Shown one piece after another: positions 7,565-16,182 of a DNA stretch of 64,000 nt. Origin of the DNA: an uncultured Prevotellaceae bacterium (GTDB lineage: Bacteria; Bacteroidota; Bacteroidia; Bacteroidales; Muribaculaceae); contig CAMVAP010000008.1 of assembly GCA_947165485.1 (NCBI GenBank), positions 1 through 64,000 on the forward strand, written 5' to 3'. A program made the translations under genes and the position numbers. A model generated the notes under the pieces. The model ran no database searches and was not told the origin of the DNA. It saw nothing but the letters and a program-made list of their open reading frames with translations. Numbering within the stretch: the stretch's first letter is position 1; the number at the start of each line of letters is the position of its first letter.

Positions 7565-9547
7565 TTACTTGCCTAGTCGCTTGACGGTCGTCTGGGAACC
7601 ATCGTTAAGGGTCTTGACGACGATGTTCACGCCATCTTGAGGCTGCTGGCTCACAACGCCCGAGGGTGTGATGTACTTGACATCCACCACCTGCTTGCCT
7701 GCAACGGTTTCCTCGACCGCAGCACACGAGAGAATGGCGAGCGGATAGATGGTGTAGTTGGAGAAATAATCCTCGTCGGCGGCATGGATGCGACGCATGG
7801 GAGCGCTAGTGAGATTCTCCTCCCATGGCTCATCCAGAGTGAAGACACACAACAGCCCATAGAGGTGTCCCTCCCTAGCTGCCATCTCGGCTTCCAGAGC
7901 AGGAGCATAATCGAAGTTGAGCTTCACCATGACAGTATCCTGCTCACTGCACAGGTAGGGCTTACCATCCTTGTAGTAGAAGTAGCCTTCGGCCTGGCCA
8001 ATCTCATTTCCCAGCGCTGCCAGATAATCACTACTCAGGTCATACTTGAACATGGTCAACGTGGGCAATTGGGCCTCGTCAAGCTCCTCGGGGAAGCTGT
8101 TGAGCACAAGGCGCGGATTAGTGAGGCGGTCGGCCAGTTTACCCTTGACAGTGCCAGGCTTGAGCACCTGCTTGCCGGCAAGGCTATTGAACAGAGCCTC
8201 GTTGTCAGAGCAATCGAGCGCGATCCAATCGGGATACCAAGCCATCCACTCGGCATATCCCCACTCGGCATACAGGTCGTAATATACCTCGTCCACGTCG
8301 TCGGTGACATAGACCAGCTTGTGCTGTCCAGCATCGATGGTGGCAGCGACATAGAGGGTGTCGTTGAGCTTGTACTGCTGGCCATCTTCACCAGCATACA
8401 ACACCTTCCACAGGCGGGTACCGGGATCGGCTGTGATGGAGATGGGATAAAGTTCCATCTCATCATTGTAGGTAATGACCATGCCCTCGATGGAATATAA
8501 TTCGGTGGAATCTACTTGGGGGTAGTCGATGGCAAACTTGTTGAATCCTGCCATCGTGGCCTCATGGGTCAGGCCATCCTCATCAGCCTCGATACTAGTG
8601 ATGGTAAAGTTACCGCGGTCATCGATTTCACTGAGGCCCACGCCATCAAGCATCACCTTGTAGTTTTCCCAACCTTCCACAGGGTCGGCAATATAGGACA
8701 GATAGCCCGTGACGTCAAATGGTGAGTAGTAGTCCTCGTCGAGGATGGTTTTGGGATTGGCAAAGTGGGCCGGATCACCCACCTCGACCAGTCCTTTATA
8801 GGTTTTCTTCACGCCCGTCCAGCCAGCGGGAATCACCGCACCCAGGGGGTACTGCTTGCCCGTTGCGCCATAGATGAGGCCAGCATAGGCCTCGCCCTCC
8901 TGATCAAGCTGCATCACCCACAAGTACTCGTTCCACTGGTAGTTGACATACACATCGCTGGTGAACTGGAAGGCAGTACCGTCTTCCAGCGCCGACAGAT
9001 GCTGAATTGAATCGAGCTTGGTGATATTGGGGTCGATGGGATCCTCGGGGTCGGGACCATCACCAGGATCATCGCTACTGGTGGTCACCACAAGGCTTGC
9101 CATCTGGGCATTCTTGGTGCCAAAATGGGTAAACGTCACCGCTGCGGCATTTCCCGTCCATGCGCCCACGCCACCAGCGACACTGTAGTCACCCACACTG
9201 GGCAGCAGGTCAAAGTTGGTCGTGTTGGCCGCATTGATAATGACGCCCGTGATGCTACCCTGAGCCACCGACAGGGTGATGGTGCCATCCACATAGATAC
9301 GCAACGTGTAGTTGCCCTGAGAATTCCAGATGCGCGTTTGGGTCGCACCATCGGTAGCCGTGAGTGTCACGCCCCCCACGGTCACTGGTCCAGCCTGAGC
9401 CAGATTGGTTCCTGCGCTCGGGGCAGGCACAGCATAACCCATTGCAGTTATACCCTGGGCAGTAGAGAAGTCAAAGGTCACCTCGGCTGCCTGTAATGAT
9501 AAAAAGGCCGATACGGCCATCAAGAAAAAGGAAAAAAGACGGTTCAT
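7565..9547 (-). CDS. Large secreted protein with C-terminal sorting-like tail, function unknown
   Basis: A 660-residue protein with a clear signal peptide (RLFSFFLMAVSAFLSLQAA-E). Residues 22-150 form a beta-rich module starting VTFDFSTAQGITAMGY, of the kind seen repeatedly in Bacteroidales extracellular proteins. An acidic/Pro linker (DDPGDGPDPEDPIDP) leads to a middle region (175-600) with strands and many Asp/Tyr residues, containing blocks like AFQFTSDVYVNYQWNEYLWV, reminiscent of OB-fold-like nucleic-acid- or sugar-binding repeats, but not identified. The last 45 residues (VDVKYITPSGV...DGVNIVVKTLNDGS...KRLGK) resemble the C-terminal tails of Bacteroidota secreted proteins that serve as type IX sorting or anchoring signals. 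I do not recognise the family. Single gene; a -7 element lies at 9573-9580. Confidence 0.6.
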   Translation of the reverse strand: MNRLFSFFLMAVSAFLSLQAAEVTFDFSTAQGITAMGYAVPAPSAGTNLAQAGPVTVGGVTLTATDGATQTRIWNSQGNYTLRIYVDGTITLSVAQGSITGVIINAANTTNFDLLPSVGDYSVAGGVGAWTGNAAAVTFTHFGTKNAQMASLVVTTSSDDPGDGPDPEDPIDPNITKLDSIQHLSALEDGTAFQFTSDVYVNYQWNEYLWVMQLDQEGEAYAGLIYGATGKQYPLGAVIPAGWTGVKKTYKGLVEVGDPAHFANPKTILDEDYYSPFDVTGYLSYIADPVEGWENYKVMLDGVGLSEIDDRGNFTITSIEADEDGLTHEATMAGFNKFAIDYPQVDSTELYSIEGMVITYNDEMELYPISITADPGTRLWKVLYAGEDGQQYKLNDTLYVAATIDAGQHKLVYVTDDVDEVYYDLYAEWGYAEWMAWYPDWIALDCSDNEALFNSLAGKQVLKPGTVKGKLADRLTNPRLVLNSFPEELDEAQLPTLTMFKYDLSSDYLAALGNEIGQAEGYFYYKDGKPYLCSEQDTVMVKLNFDYAPALEAEMAAREGHLYGLLCVFTLDEPWEENLTSAPMRRIHAADEDYFSNYTIYPLAILSCAAVEETVAGKQVVDVKYITPSGVVSQQPQDGVNIVVKTLNDGSQTTVKRLGK

Positions 9548-9572
9548 GTGCTCACATTAATAATTATAGGTG

Positions 9573-9580
9573 CAAAATTA
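9573..9580 (-). promoter_or_regulatory. -7 element of the 660-aa secreted protein gene
   Basis: TAATTTTG on the minus strand 26 bp upstream of the ATG at 9547. The -33 region is not clear. Confidence 0.45.
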
Positions 9581-9609
9581 CAACCAAGCTGCGATATTGA
9601 CGCAACGAT

Positions 9610-9653
9610 GGCCCCAAAAAAGTTATCAACAATTGACACTTTTTCTTGGGGCC
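9610..9653 (-). terminator. GC-capped hairpin after the DUF4153 gene
   Basis: GGCCCCAA (9610-9617) pairs with TTGGGGCC (9646-9653), with further A/T pairing inside. It lies just past the DUF4153 stop on the minus strand. T-runs are inside the stem rather than after it, so termination is likely but not certain. Confidence 0.5.
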
Positions 9654-9680
9654 ACCGCACGAGAAGGGTGCTTTTCTATA

Positions 9681-11390
9681 CTACTTGGTGAACAGGATAC
9701 CCGAGAAGCTAAAGTAACCCACACTTGTGCTCCACACGGTGACATTGAATTGATCCAGTATCAGCAGCGCCTCACCGTTGTCAATCTCGAGCGTACGGGT
9801 AACGCCATCGGAATTCTTTTCCCGATCAAAAGCGGCCAGGCGCTTGACATCGACCACAAACTCATGCTCGACCTTCTTGCCGTCATACACGAGGAATTGC
9901 ACCTTGTCGCCATCGATCTTGAGGATGCTGTCATCGCCGCCACTCACCAGCGTCATCGTTGTGTAGCCCCGGGGCACTGGCGAGTCAAGGATCAATTGAT
10001 CATTGGCATAAGTTTCACCAGTGTTTTGAACAATATCACCTTCCTCACTCAACGAGGAGTAACGGCCAGTGATCGCATCCCTGTCCACCAGGTCACCGAT
10101 GGCCGTGTAACCATAGTCGGTGAAGAGGTAGTGGAGTTTGGAGTCGATCGAGCGGGCCACCTTGGGGTCGGCCTGCTTGAGCCACTGTTCATACTGCTCA
10201 CCCGTGAGGGGGAACTGACGGATACTTGACGCAGTAAAGGCCATGCGGGCCTCTTGTTTCAACTGCCGTTGGGTGACATTGGCAATGGACTGGGGACCCA
10301 CCGAGATCAAGAACAAGATAACCGCAAACGACGTGGGAATGAGCCAGATGCGCTTGTTGCGGGTAAAGATGAACCACAGGCACACAGCATAGCACCACAA
10401 GTTGAACACCAGCAGATAGAGGCGACTCACCGTGATGCCGTAGTCACTCAAGCGCCTACCGATGGCCACTGTCATCAACGCCAGCATCGGCAACAACAAC
10501 ACGGGCAACCAGCGCGTAATGCGCTTAAATACCACATTTCCCTCAAGATGCTGGAGCGGATAGGTGACATAGAGAAGCAACACCATGAGCACCATGCTAC
10601 CGCTCACCAGATAGCTCACCCCACCCACTGGAAGGGTCCATTGAACCAGGATCTTGATGGCATAGGCATAGAGTGTGACCATATACAGGCCCAACAACGG
10701 CAGGAACAGGTACTGCACGACCCCCTTGGAGAACCGTGTATAGTCCTGTACCTCGGTCATGTATTTGTTCTTCCCGCGGGGGATAAGGTTCATCAACAGC
10801 GTGGGAGCCAGGAACATCATGCACACGGCAGCGATGTCCTGATAAAACTGATAACCGATTTTCAAGCCGAACAACAGATTCAGAGATTCCAGCAACGCAA
10901 ACAGGCCGAGCGTCAACAGTCCGCCAATGGCTACGGCAACCACACAAGCCATCAGAGTGCGTACCGAGAAATTCCAGAATGGCACATCCTGGTTGCGGCG
11001 ATAAAAACAGATGATAAAGACCGACAAGCCGATGGAGAACACCGTGGCCGCGACAGCAATCGTCAACGGCATGGAGAAGCGGTCAAACTGTGACAGATTC
11101 ATCGACACAACAAACCACAGAGCATGAACGGCAACTTGCACCGCCACACGCGTGATCCAAGACTTGAAATCCTCGGTGAGTAACGCCAGACTCACAGCTA
11201 GCACTGCACCTGTTGCCGAATAAAACACAAGGAAGAAATTCATCCTTGGCCCCAGGTCGCCGTCATGGCTGCGGTAGATCAGGAAACACGTGAGCAACAA
11301 CGTGAAAAGCATAGCCAGCGGGAACCGCTTGAAACTCTGTCCAAATCGCTCGGCAATCGCACGTAAAGAAAAACTCTTGAAGTTTACCAT
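9681..11390 (-). CDS. DUF4153 family integral membrane protein
   Basis: A 569-residue protein with about ten transmembrane segments in residues 25-365 (for example LAMLFTLLLTCFLIY, MACVVAVAIGGLLTLGLF, LPVLLLPMLALMTVAI, IWLIPTSFAVILFLISVG), matching the DUF4153 layout of Bacteroidales. The C-terminal 190 residues are soluble and mixed alpha/beta; they contain a QADPKVARSIDSKLHYLFTD-type segment followed by beta strands. DUF4153 proteins have no defined biochemical role. The gene stands alone: a hairpin follows the stop and RNase P RNA starts on the other strand beyond 11,540. The start at 11390 gives a normal positive-inside N-terminus. Confidence 0.82.
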   Translation of the reverse strand: MVNFKSFSLRAIAERFGQSFKRFPLAMLFTLLLTCFLIYRSHDGDLGPRMNFFLVFYSATGAVLAVSLALLTEDFKSWITRVAVQVAVHALWFVVSMNLSQFDRFSMPLTIAVAATVFSIGLSVFIICFYRRNQDVPFWNFSVRTLMACVVAVAIGGLLTLGLFALLESLNLLFGLKIGYQFYQDIAAVCMMFLAPTLLMNLIPRGKNKYMTEVQDYTRFSKGVVQYLFLPLLGLYMVTLYAYAIKILVQWTLPVGGVSYLVSGSMVLMVLLLYVTYPLQHLEGNVVFKRITRWLPVLLLPMLALMTVAIGRRLSDYGITVSRLYLLVFNLWCYAVCLWFIFTRNKRIWLIPTSFAVILFLISVGPQSIANVTQRQLKQEARMAFTASSIRQFPLTGEQYEQWLKQADPKVARSIDSKLHYLFTDYGYTAIGDLVDRDAITGRYSSLSEEGDIVQNTGETYANDQLILDSPVPRGYTTMTLVSGGDDSILKIDGDKVQFLVYDGKKVEHEFVVDVKRLAAFDREKNSDGVTRTLEIDNGEALLILDQFNVTVWSTSVGYFSFSGILFTK

Positions 11391-11537
11391 ATCGCAATAG
11401 TTACAAAATTTTACATTATAACGGAAAACAAATCAGAAAATTGCAATAACACGCACACATTTACGACATAATACTTACATTCATCAGCCATCCAATACAC
11501 AAAAAAAATAAAAATGTAAGTAGAAATCAATAAATAA

Positions 11538-11569
11538 TTTGCACGTAATGAGATTTTGATATACATTTG
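11538..11569 (+). promoter_or_regulatory. rnpB promoter
   Basis: TTTG (11538-11541), a 20-bp spacer and TACATTTG (11562-11569), a full match to the Bacteroidota consensus. The predicted start near 11,575 coincides with the 5' strand of the P1 helix of RNase P RNA. Confidence 0.85.
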
Positions 11570-11574
11570 TACGC

Positions 11575-11949
11575 TAAAACAAAAACAGTATGGCGGCTTG
11601 TCGCTCGTTAACATCTCATGGTTGCGAGAGGAAAGTCCGGGCAACACAGAGCATCACATTTCTTAACGGGAAGCTGTGGGAAACCGCAGGGTTAAGGTGA
11701 CAGAAAATAACCGCCGCACCAGCGGTAAGGGTGAAAAGGCGGGGTAAGAGCCCACCGGGCACTGTGGCGACACAGTGCGCCGCACCACCTGTGAGTTGCA
11801 AGTTCATGTATACCGGCATTTAAGGGCTGCTCGTCCATTGCCGGGGGGTAGAACGCTATACTGGCGCAGCAATGCGTCAGACAGATAAATGACAAGCACC
11901 TGCCATGGCAGGCACATAACCCGGCTTACAGCCATACTGTGTTTTGTTT
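11575..11949 (+). ncRNA. rnpB: RNase P RNA (bacterial type A-like)
   Basis: Catalytic RNA subunit of RNase P, which removes 5' leaders from pre-tRNAs. The universal core is visible: GAGGAAAGTCCGGGC at 11,628-11,642 (conserved region I and 5' strand of P4), and the matching 3' element ACATAACCCGGCTTACAG at 11,913-11,931 (conserved region V and 3' strand of P4). The 5' end (AAACAAAAACAGTATGGC) pairs with the 3' end (GCCATACTGTGTTTTGTTT) to form a long P1, which fixes both ends to within a few bases. Internal blocks such as GGTAAGAGCCCACCG and GGGTAGAACGC fit P11 and J-region elements. Preceded by a consensus promoter; folC follows on the same strand 157 bp later. Confidence 0.95.
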
Positions 11950-12106
11950 GTTATATCTATCTCGGAATTCTGTATGAGTGTTCTTGTAGCAAGAAGAAGT
12001 GAGACGCTGTCTGTATCGATTACTATTTGAATATAGAGTATTCCATTCAAGAGATTGTAAACGTTATGTAAGTGATGATCATTATATCATTTAATTAACA
12101 ACCAAA

Positions 12107-13438
12107 ATGGCAAGAAAAGAAGAACTAGCGCGCATGTGGGAGCGCACAACCGAGTACCTGTTCAATCAGCGGCCAGCGTTTGAACGCCAGGGTGCATCGG
12201 GTTACAAGCCCGGGCTTGAAACGAGTCTGGCGCTTGACAAGTTGTATAAGGAGCCACATCGCCGTTACCGCATCATCCACATCGCGGGGACCAACGGCAA
12301 GGGTTCTACTGCACATTTGATCGCATCTTGCCTGCAACAATGCGGTTACCGAGTGGGATTGTTCACTTCACCGCACATGATTGATTTCAGGGAACGCATC
12401 CGCGTCAACGGCAGGAAAGTGAGCCGTAATTACGTCATGCAATGGGTTAACGAGTTCAAGCAGAAGGATTTTAAAGGCTTTGAGCCGTCCTTCTTTGAAT
12501 TAACATCGACGATGGCATTTGACTACTTTGCATGGAGAAACGTTAATGTAGCGATCATCGAGACAGGACTGGGAGGCAGACTCGACAGCACCAACATCGT
12601 CACCCCCGACCTGAGTATCATCACCAACATCGGGCTGGAGCACCAGCAATTCCTGGGCGACACCATCGACAAGATAGCCTGGGAAAAGGCCGGCATCATC
12701 AAGCATGGACAACCCGTTGTCGTGGGGCACGTTGAGGGGCTGGCACGCGATGTCATCGAGAACTATGCCAAGCGGCAATATGCCGAAATCAGGTTTGCTG
12801 ATGACAAGCCCGAGGTCATCGATGCCAAGATGGTTGACGGCATGTTGAGATTGCAGACCAACAACTACGGCATCATCGACTGTGAACTCACCGGTGACTT
12901 CCAGGCCGAGAACGCCAACACCGTGCTCACGGCCTTCAACATTCTCAAGCGCTTGAAATACCGCATCAAGGAGGACGCCGTGCGCAAGGGATTTGCCCAG
13001 GTCATCGAGACCACGGGGCTCATGGGACGATGGATGACTCTCGACGACAAGCCTCACACCATCTGTGACTCGGCCCACAACGTCGCCAGCATCACAGCTG
13101 CCATGAAGCAACTCAAGCAGGAGTCCTATGACAACCTGCACATGGTCATGGGATTCATGGCCGACAAGGACGTGAACGGCATTCTCGACCTGCTGCCCAA
13201 GAAGGCCACCTTCTATTTCACCCAGGCCCAGACCTCACGTTCCCTTCCCGTCAAGAAGCTTAAAGAGATGGCAGCCACCCACGGCCTCGAAGGAAACACA
13301 TATAATAATGTGACCGAAGCGCTGGAGGCCGCACGCAAGAATGCCGCACCACGCGACCTGATCTACGTGGGCGGCAGCATGTATGTCCTGGCCGAGTTGC
13401 TCAAGGCCATCGGCTATGACGACAAGCTAGACAGCTAA
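12107..13438 (+). CDS. folC: Bifunctional dihydrofolate/folylpolyglutamate synthase
   Basis: Adds glutamate to dihydropteroate and to reduced folates in the cytoplasm, completing dihydrofolate synthesis and retaining folates in the cell. The 443-residue length fits FolC. Motifs: P-loop G61-T-N-G-K-G-S67, the folate-site region TSPHMIDFRERI, the Mur-ligase signature ETGLGGRLDSTN, NIGLEHQQFLG, and the C-terminal DSAHN (most members have DGAHN). A second folate gene, folP, lies at 28,895, so the pathway genes are scattered. It follows rnpB on the same strand; no separate strong promoter is evident in 11,950-12,106, so transcription may partly continue from rnpB. A terminator hairpin follows at 13,478. 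Confidence 0.95.
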   Translation: MARKEELARMWERTTEYLFNQRPAFERQGASGYKPGLETSLALDKLYKEPHRRYRIIHIAGTNGKGSTAHLIASCLQQCGYRVGLFTSPHMIDFRERIRVNGRKVSRNYVMQWVNEFKQKDFKGFEPSFFELTSTMAFDYFAWRNVNVAIIETGLGGRLDSTNIVTPDLSIITNIGLEHQQFLGDTIDKIAWEKAGIIKHGQPVVVGHVEGLARDVIENYAKRQYAEIRFADDKPEVIDAKMVDGMLRLQTNNYGIIDCELTGDFQAENANTVLTAFNILKRLKYRIKEDAVRKGFAQVIETTGLMGRWMTLDDKPHTICDSAHNVASITAAMKQLKQESYDNLHMVMGFMADKDVNGILDLLPKKATFYFTQAQTSRSLPVKKLKEMAATHGLEGNTYNNVTEALEAARKNAAPRDLIYVGGSMYVLAELLKAIGYDDKLDS

Positions 13439-13477
13439 CACTCTCCATCTGATCACGACACAACACAACATGAAGGT

Positions 13478-13507
13478 AAATCGCCCCATGAGGGCGATTT
13501 ATTTGTT
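13478..13507 (+). terminator. Intrinsic terminator after folC
   Basis: AAATCGCCC (13478-13486) pairs with GGGCGATTT (13492-13500) around a 5-nt loop, followed by ATTTGTT. The remaining intergenic stretch to 13,651 shows no gene. Confidence 0.85.
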
Positions 13508-13651
13508 ACAGCTTGCCTATTATCACCATGGGCACATGAGATGGCTGATGACAAAATGTCATCAATTGTTACTTGGCAGCGCTGTATTGTAAAACTATTT
13601 AAAAAGTGGTGCTCTGGCTATTAATTTAGCTTAAAATAACGGGGTGAAGTA

Positions 13652-13681
13652 TTGTTTTTGATATTTTTAGTTGTACTTTTG
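13652..13681 (+). promoter_or_regulatory. Promoter of the HtrA-type protease gene
   Basis: TTG (13652-13654), a 19-bp spacer and TACTTTTG (13674-13681) match the Bacteroidota promoter form. Transcription would start near 13,688, giving a leader of about 73 nt. Confidence 0.7.
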
Positions 13682-13760
13682 GCACAAGATTTGAAAAGTT
13701 AAAATTAACACTTGGATAAATTAAAATCATCAATAAATTAACAATAAACTTCAAGGACAC

Positions 13761-15296
13761 ATGAACAAGAATCTCAAGTTAGCAATTATGCTCGTCGCAG
13801 CATCGATCATGGGATCGGCTGCAACCATGATGGCAACAAGCGAGTTGCAGAAGAAAGGCATCATCACCGATACCTATGTACAAAGTGGTAAAGATAACGC
13901 CAGCAGCAGTGACGGATTTGTGAGAACATCGTCAAGGGTTATCGACACGAGCACCGACTTTACCAGTGTTGCCGAGAGCACCATCAACTGTGTCGTGAGC
14001 ATCAAGAGTTATGCCACACCTCAACAGAATTACTACCAGGGTGGCTTCATTGACCCGTTTGAGTTCTTCTTCGGCCCCGGCTTTGGCCAGGGACAGAGAC
14101 CTCGCCAGCAGCAGCCGCAGAAGAGTGAGCCGCAGGCCACAGGCATGGGCTCGGGCGTGATCATCAGTGCTGACGGCTATATCGTCACCAACAACCATGT
14201 GATTAACGGTGCCGAGAAACTGGAGGTCACCCTCAACGACAATCGTCAGTTCAACGCCACCGTTGTGGGTACCGACGAAAAGACCGACGTTGCCCTGATC
14301 AAGATCAACGCCAAGGACCTGCACGCCATCACCTTTGGCAACAGTGACGCTGTCAAGCCGGGCCAGTGGTGCGTCGCCGTGGGCAACCCCTTCGGCTTCA
14401 ACTCGACCGTTACCGCCGGCATCATCAGCGCCAAGGCGCGTGGCATGAACACCAGCGACAACAGCGGCATCAAGGCCTTTATCCAGCATGACGCCGCCGT
14501 CAATCCCGGCAACTCGGGCGGTGCCCTGGTCAACACCTCGGGCGAACTCATCGGCATCAACACGATGATCTACTCCCAGACGGGCAACTACAGCGGTGTG
14601 TCGTTTGCCGTGCCCAGCAACACGGTCAAGAAAGTCATCACCGACATCAAGCAGTATGGCACCGTGCAGCGCGCCGTGCTGGGCATCCAGTACACCGAGC
14701 TGACCGCCGACAAGGCTAAGGAGGAAAAGATCACCGCCACCAACGAGGGCATCTACGTGGCCAAGGTCACCGACCGTGGTGCAGCCAAGGAGGCCGGCCT
14801 GCAAGAGGGTGATGTCATCATCAAGCTCAATGGCTCTCGCGTCAAGGACAGCGGCGAGATGCAGGAGGAAATGAACAAGCTGCGTCCTGGCGACAAGGCC
14901 GAGGTGGAATACTACCGTGACAACAAGCTGCGCCGCACCACCGTCACCTTCAAGAACGACCAGGGCAACACCAAGATGACCAAGCATAGCGATGTCATGT
15001 CGCTGGGATGCGCATTTACCGAGCTGAGCAGTAGCGAGAAAGAAGACCTCGCCATCTCCAAGGGTCTCAAGGTCGTGGGTGTCAAGGCCGGCAAGTTCAA
15101 GAGAGCCGGCGTGCGTGACGGCTTCATCATCACCGACATCAACAACATCCCTGTTGACTCGCGCGACGACGTGGAGAACATCTACAACCAGATCATGCGC
15201 AGCGGTGACAGCGACAAGGTGATGTTCATCACCGGTTTCTACCCCACCGGCAAGAAGGTTTACTATGCCGTTGACCTGAGCGACGACGAAGAGTAA
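13761..15296 (+). CDS. htrA: Periplasmic serine endoprotease, HtrA/Deg family
   Basis: Envelope quality-control protease (S1C family) that degrades or refolds damaged periplasmic proteins. Signal/anchor segment 7-25; a Gln/Pro-rich flexible stretch (110-128) precedes the protease domain. The catalytic triad is complete: H146 (in TNNHVING), D176 (in KTDVALI) and S252 (in NPGNSGGALVN). Two PDZ domains follow, about 300-395 (GIYVAKVTDRGAAKEAGLQEG) and 410-505 (GLKVVGVKAGKFKRAGVRDG). 511 aa is typical of Bacteroidota DegP/DegQ-like proteins. A consensus-type promoter sits 80 bp upstream and a strong terminator follows, so it is a single-gene unit. No extracytoplasmic stress-factor site could be recognised. 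Confidence 0.95.
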   Translation: MNKNLKLAIMLVAASIMGSAATMMATSELQKKGIITDTYVQSGKDNASSSDGFVRTSSRVIDTSTDFTSVAESTINCVVSIKSYATPQQNYYQGGFIDPFEFFFGPGFGQGQRPRQQQPQKSEPQATGMGSGVIISADGYIVTNNHVINGAEKLEVTLNDNRQFNATVVGTDEKTDVALIKINAKDLHAITFGNSDAVKPGQWCVAVGNPFGFNSTVTAGIISAKARGMNTSDNSGIKAFIQHDAAVNPGNSGGALVNTSGELIGINTMIYSQTGNYSGVSFAVPSNTVKKVITDIKQYGTVQRAVLGIQYTELTADKAKEEKITATNEGIYVAKVTDRGAAKEAGLQEGDVIIKLNGSRVKDSGEMQEEMNKLRPGDKAEVEYYRDNKLRRTTVTFKNDQGNTKMTKHSDVMSLGCAFTELSSSEKEDLAISKGLKVVGVKAGKFKRAGVRDGFIITDINNIPVDSRDDVENIYNQIMRSGDSDKVMFITGFYPTGKKVYYAVDLSDDEE

Positions 15297-15323
15297 GACA
15301 CGACATTTTGTCAGTTTCCATAG

Positions 15324-15360
15324 GGAGAAACATGGGCTTTGTCTCATGTTTCTCCTTTTT
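15324..15360 (+). terminator. Intrinsic terminator after htrA
   Basis: GGAGAAACATG (15324-15334) pairs perfectly with CATGTTTCTCC (15345-15355) and is followed by TTTTT. Confidence 0.93.
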
Positions 15361-15522
15361 AAAACACTACTGAAAACAGGAGTTTACAAAGCGTTTAGAA
15401 TATTCACAGCAATAACTGACATGCATAAACCTCCGATATGCCCTTCATGTGACAATTGTGTGATTTTCAATATTTTTTTTGAAAAAACTTGACTGAAATT
15501 AGGTAATTTTAAAAAAAAGTAT

Positions 15523-15530
15523 TATCTTTG
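15523..15530 (+). promoter_or_regulatory. -7 element before the small RHH-like gene
   Basis: TATCTTTG, an exact TAnnTTTG match, 35 bp upstream of the ATG at 15565. No TTTG lies at the best -33 spacing. Confidence 0.55.
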
Positions 15531-15564
15531 CGGTTGAATATTAACCCCTAAAATTTGAAACTAT

Positions 15565-15750
15565 ATGAGAGGAGGACCTAGACCCGGAGCAGGAAGACCA
15601 AGAATTTATGGTAAGCGAGTGCAATTATCCATCTTGATATCAGAGGATACCAAGGACAAGCTCAAACAATTGGCCGAAGCTAAAGACAAGCCCCTAGCAG
15701 GCATAGTCGAGCAGCTGATTATCGACGAGCACAAGGACATGATGCTGTAG
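15565..15750 (+). CDS. Small ribbon-helix-helix-like protein
   Basis: A 61-residue basic protein. The N-terminus has a GGPRPGAGRP motif, common in small phage, plasmid and chromosomal DNA-binding proteins. It is followed by a strand QLSILIS and two helices (EDTKDKLKQLAEAKDKPLAG and IVEQLIIDEHKDM) in the strand-helix-helix order of CopG/Arc-type regulators, in which the beta strand reads DNA bases. It is probably a small transcription factor or an antitoxin-like protein, but no toxin partner sits next to it: the downstream 430 bp lacks an intact gene. It has its own -7 element. Target genes are unknown. Confidence 0.65.
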   Translation: MRGGPRPGAGRPRIYGKRVQLSILISEDTKDKLKQLAEAKDKPLAGIVEQLIIDEHKDMML

Positions 15751-15887
15751 CCCCACCCAAGCGAGATTTATCACCTTTGACACGACAGCCAGGCTATATT
15801 ACATACCCAGAGCCAAACGCACAAACACGATAGATCTGTATTGTATTAGGCAAGCATTTCTCCTGTATTAGAAAAGAGCACCGCTTT

Positions 15888-16058
15888 TCATTGTTCACTC
15901 TTCCGCCAATGTTGCCAGCAGGCAGCAGCAACCGCCATGTGCCATAACTTGACGACCATGTCGAGACAGCAGGTGCACTTGGCACAATAATTGCGTATGT
16001 ACCATTCCACCCGCTCCACCCCCTGCCCAGGCCCCAAACACACCTGAGCGTCCAAGAA
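15888..16058 (-). pseudogene. Possible 5'-truncated gene remnant
   Basis: Within the 432-bp gap 15,751-16,182 one minus-strand frame stays open for 56 codons between stops at 16,059-16,061 and 15,888-15,890. It is rich in Trp and Cys (WYIRNYCAKCTCCLD, CWQHWRKSEQ) and its codons end mostly in C or G, as in neighbouring real genes. No ATG start is present at its 5' end. A small hairpin (GAAAAG/CTTTTC, 15,871-15,889) follows. I do not recognise the family; it may be a decayed gene or a chance frame. Nothing else is seen in the rest of the gap apart from the sigma promoter. Confidence 0.3.
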
Positions 16059-16125
16059 TCAGACCGCAAATAAACACGGCGAAAATGCTGTCTCAAAATA
16101 TTTACGTTGATTTTTGGAATCAAAA

Positions 16126-16157
16126 TTTGGAGCGTTCAGATTATTGTTGTATCTTTG
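16126..16157 (+). promoter_or_regulatory. Promoter of the primary sigma factor gene
   Basis: TTTG (16126-16129), a 20-bp spacer and TATCTTTG (16150-16157), a perfect consensus. Transcription should start near 16,164, about 19 nt before the ATG. Confidence 0.88.
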
Positions 16158-16182
16158 CACGCTTAAACTCAACTATAGATAG

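Noticed and set aside
11616-11895. Small minus-strand frames inside 11,616-11,895
   Set aside because: They lie entirely within the RNase P RNA, whose conserved core and paired ends are clear.
13932-15347. 471-codon minus-strand frame antisense to htrA
   Set aside because: Val/Asp/Gly-rich shadow of the protease gene; runs through its terminator hairpin and has no recognisable motif.
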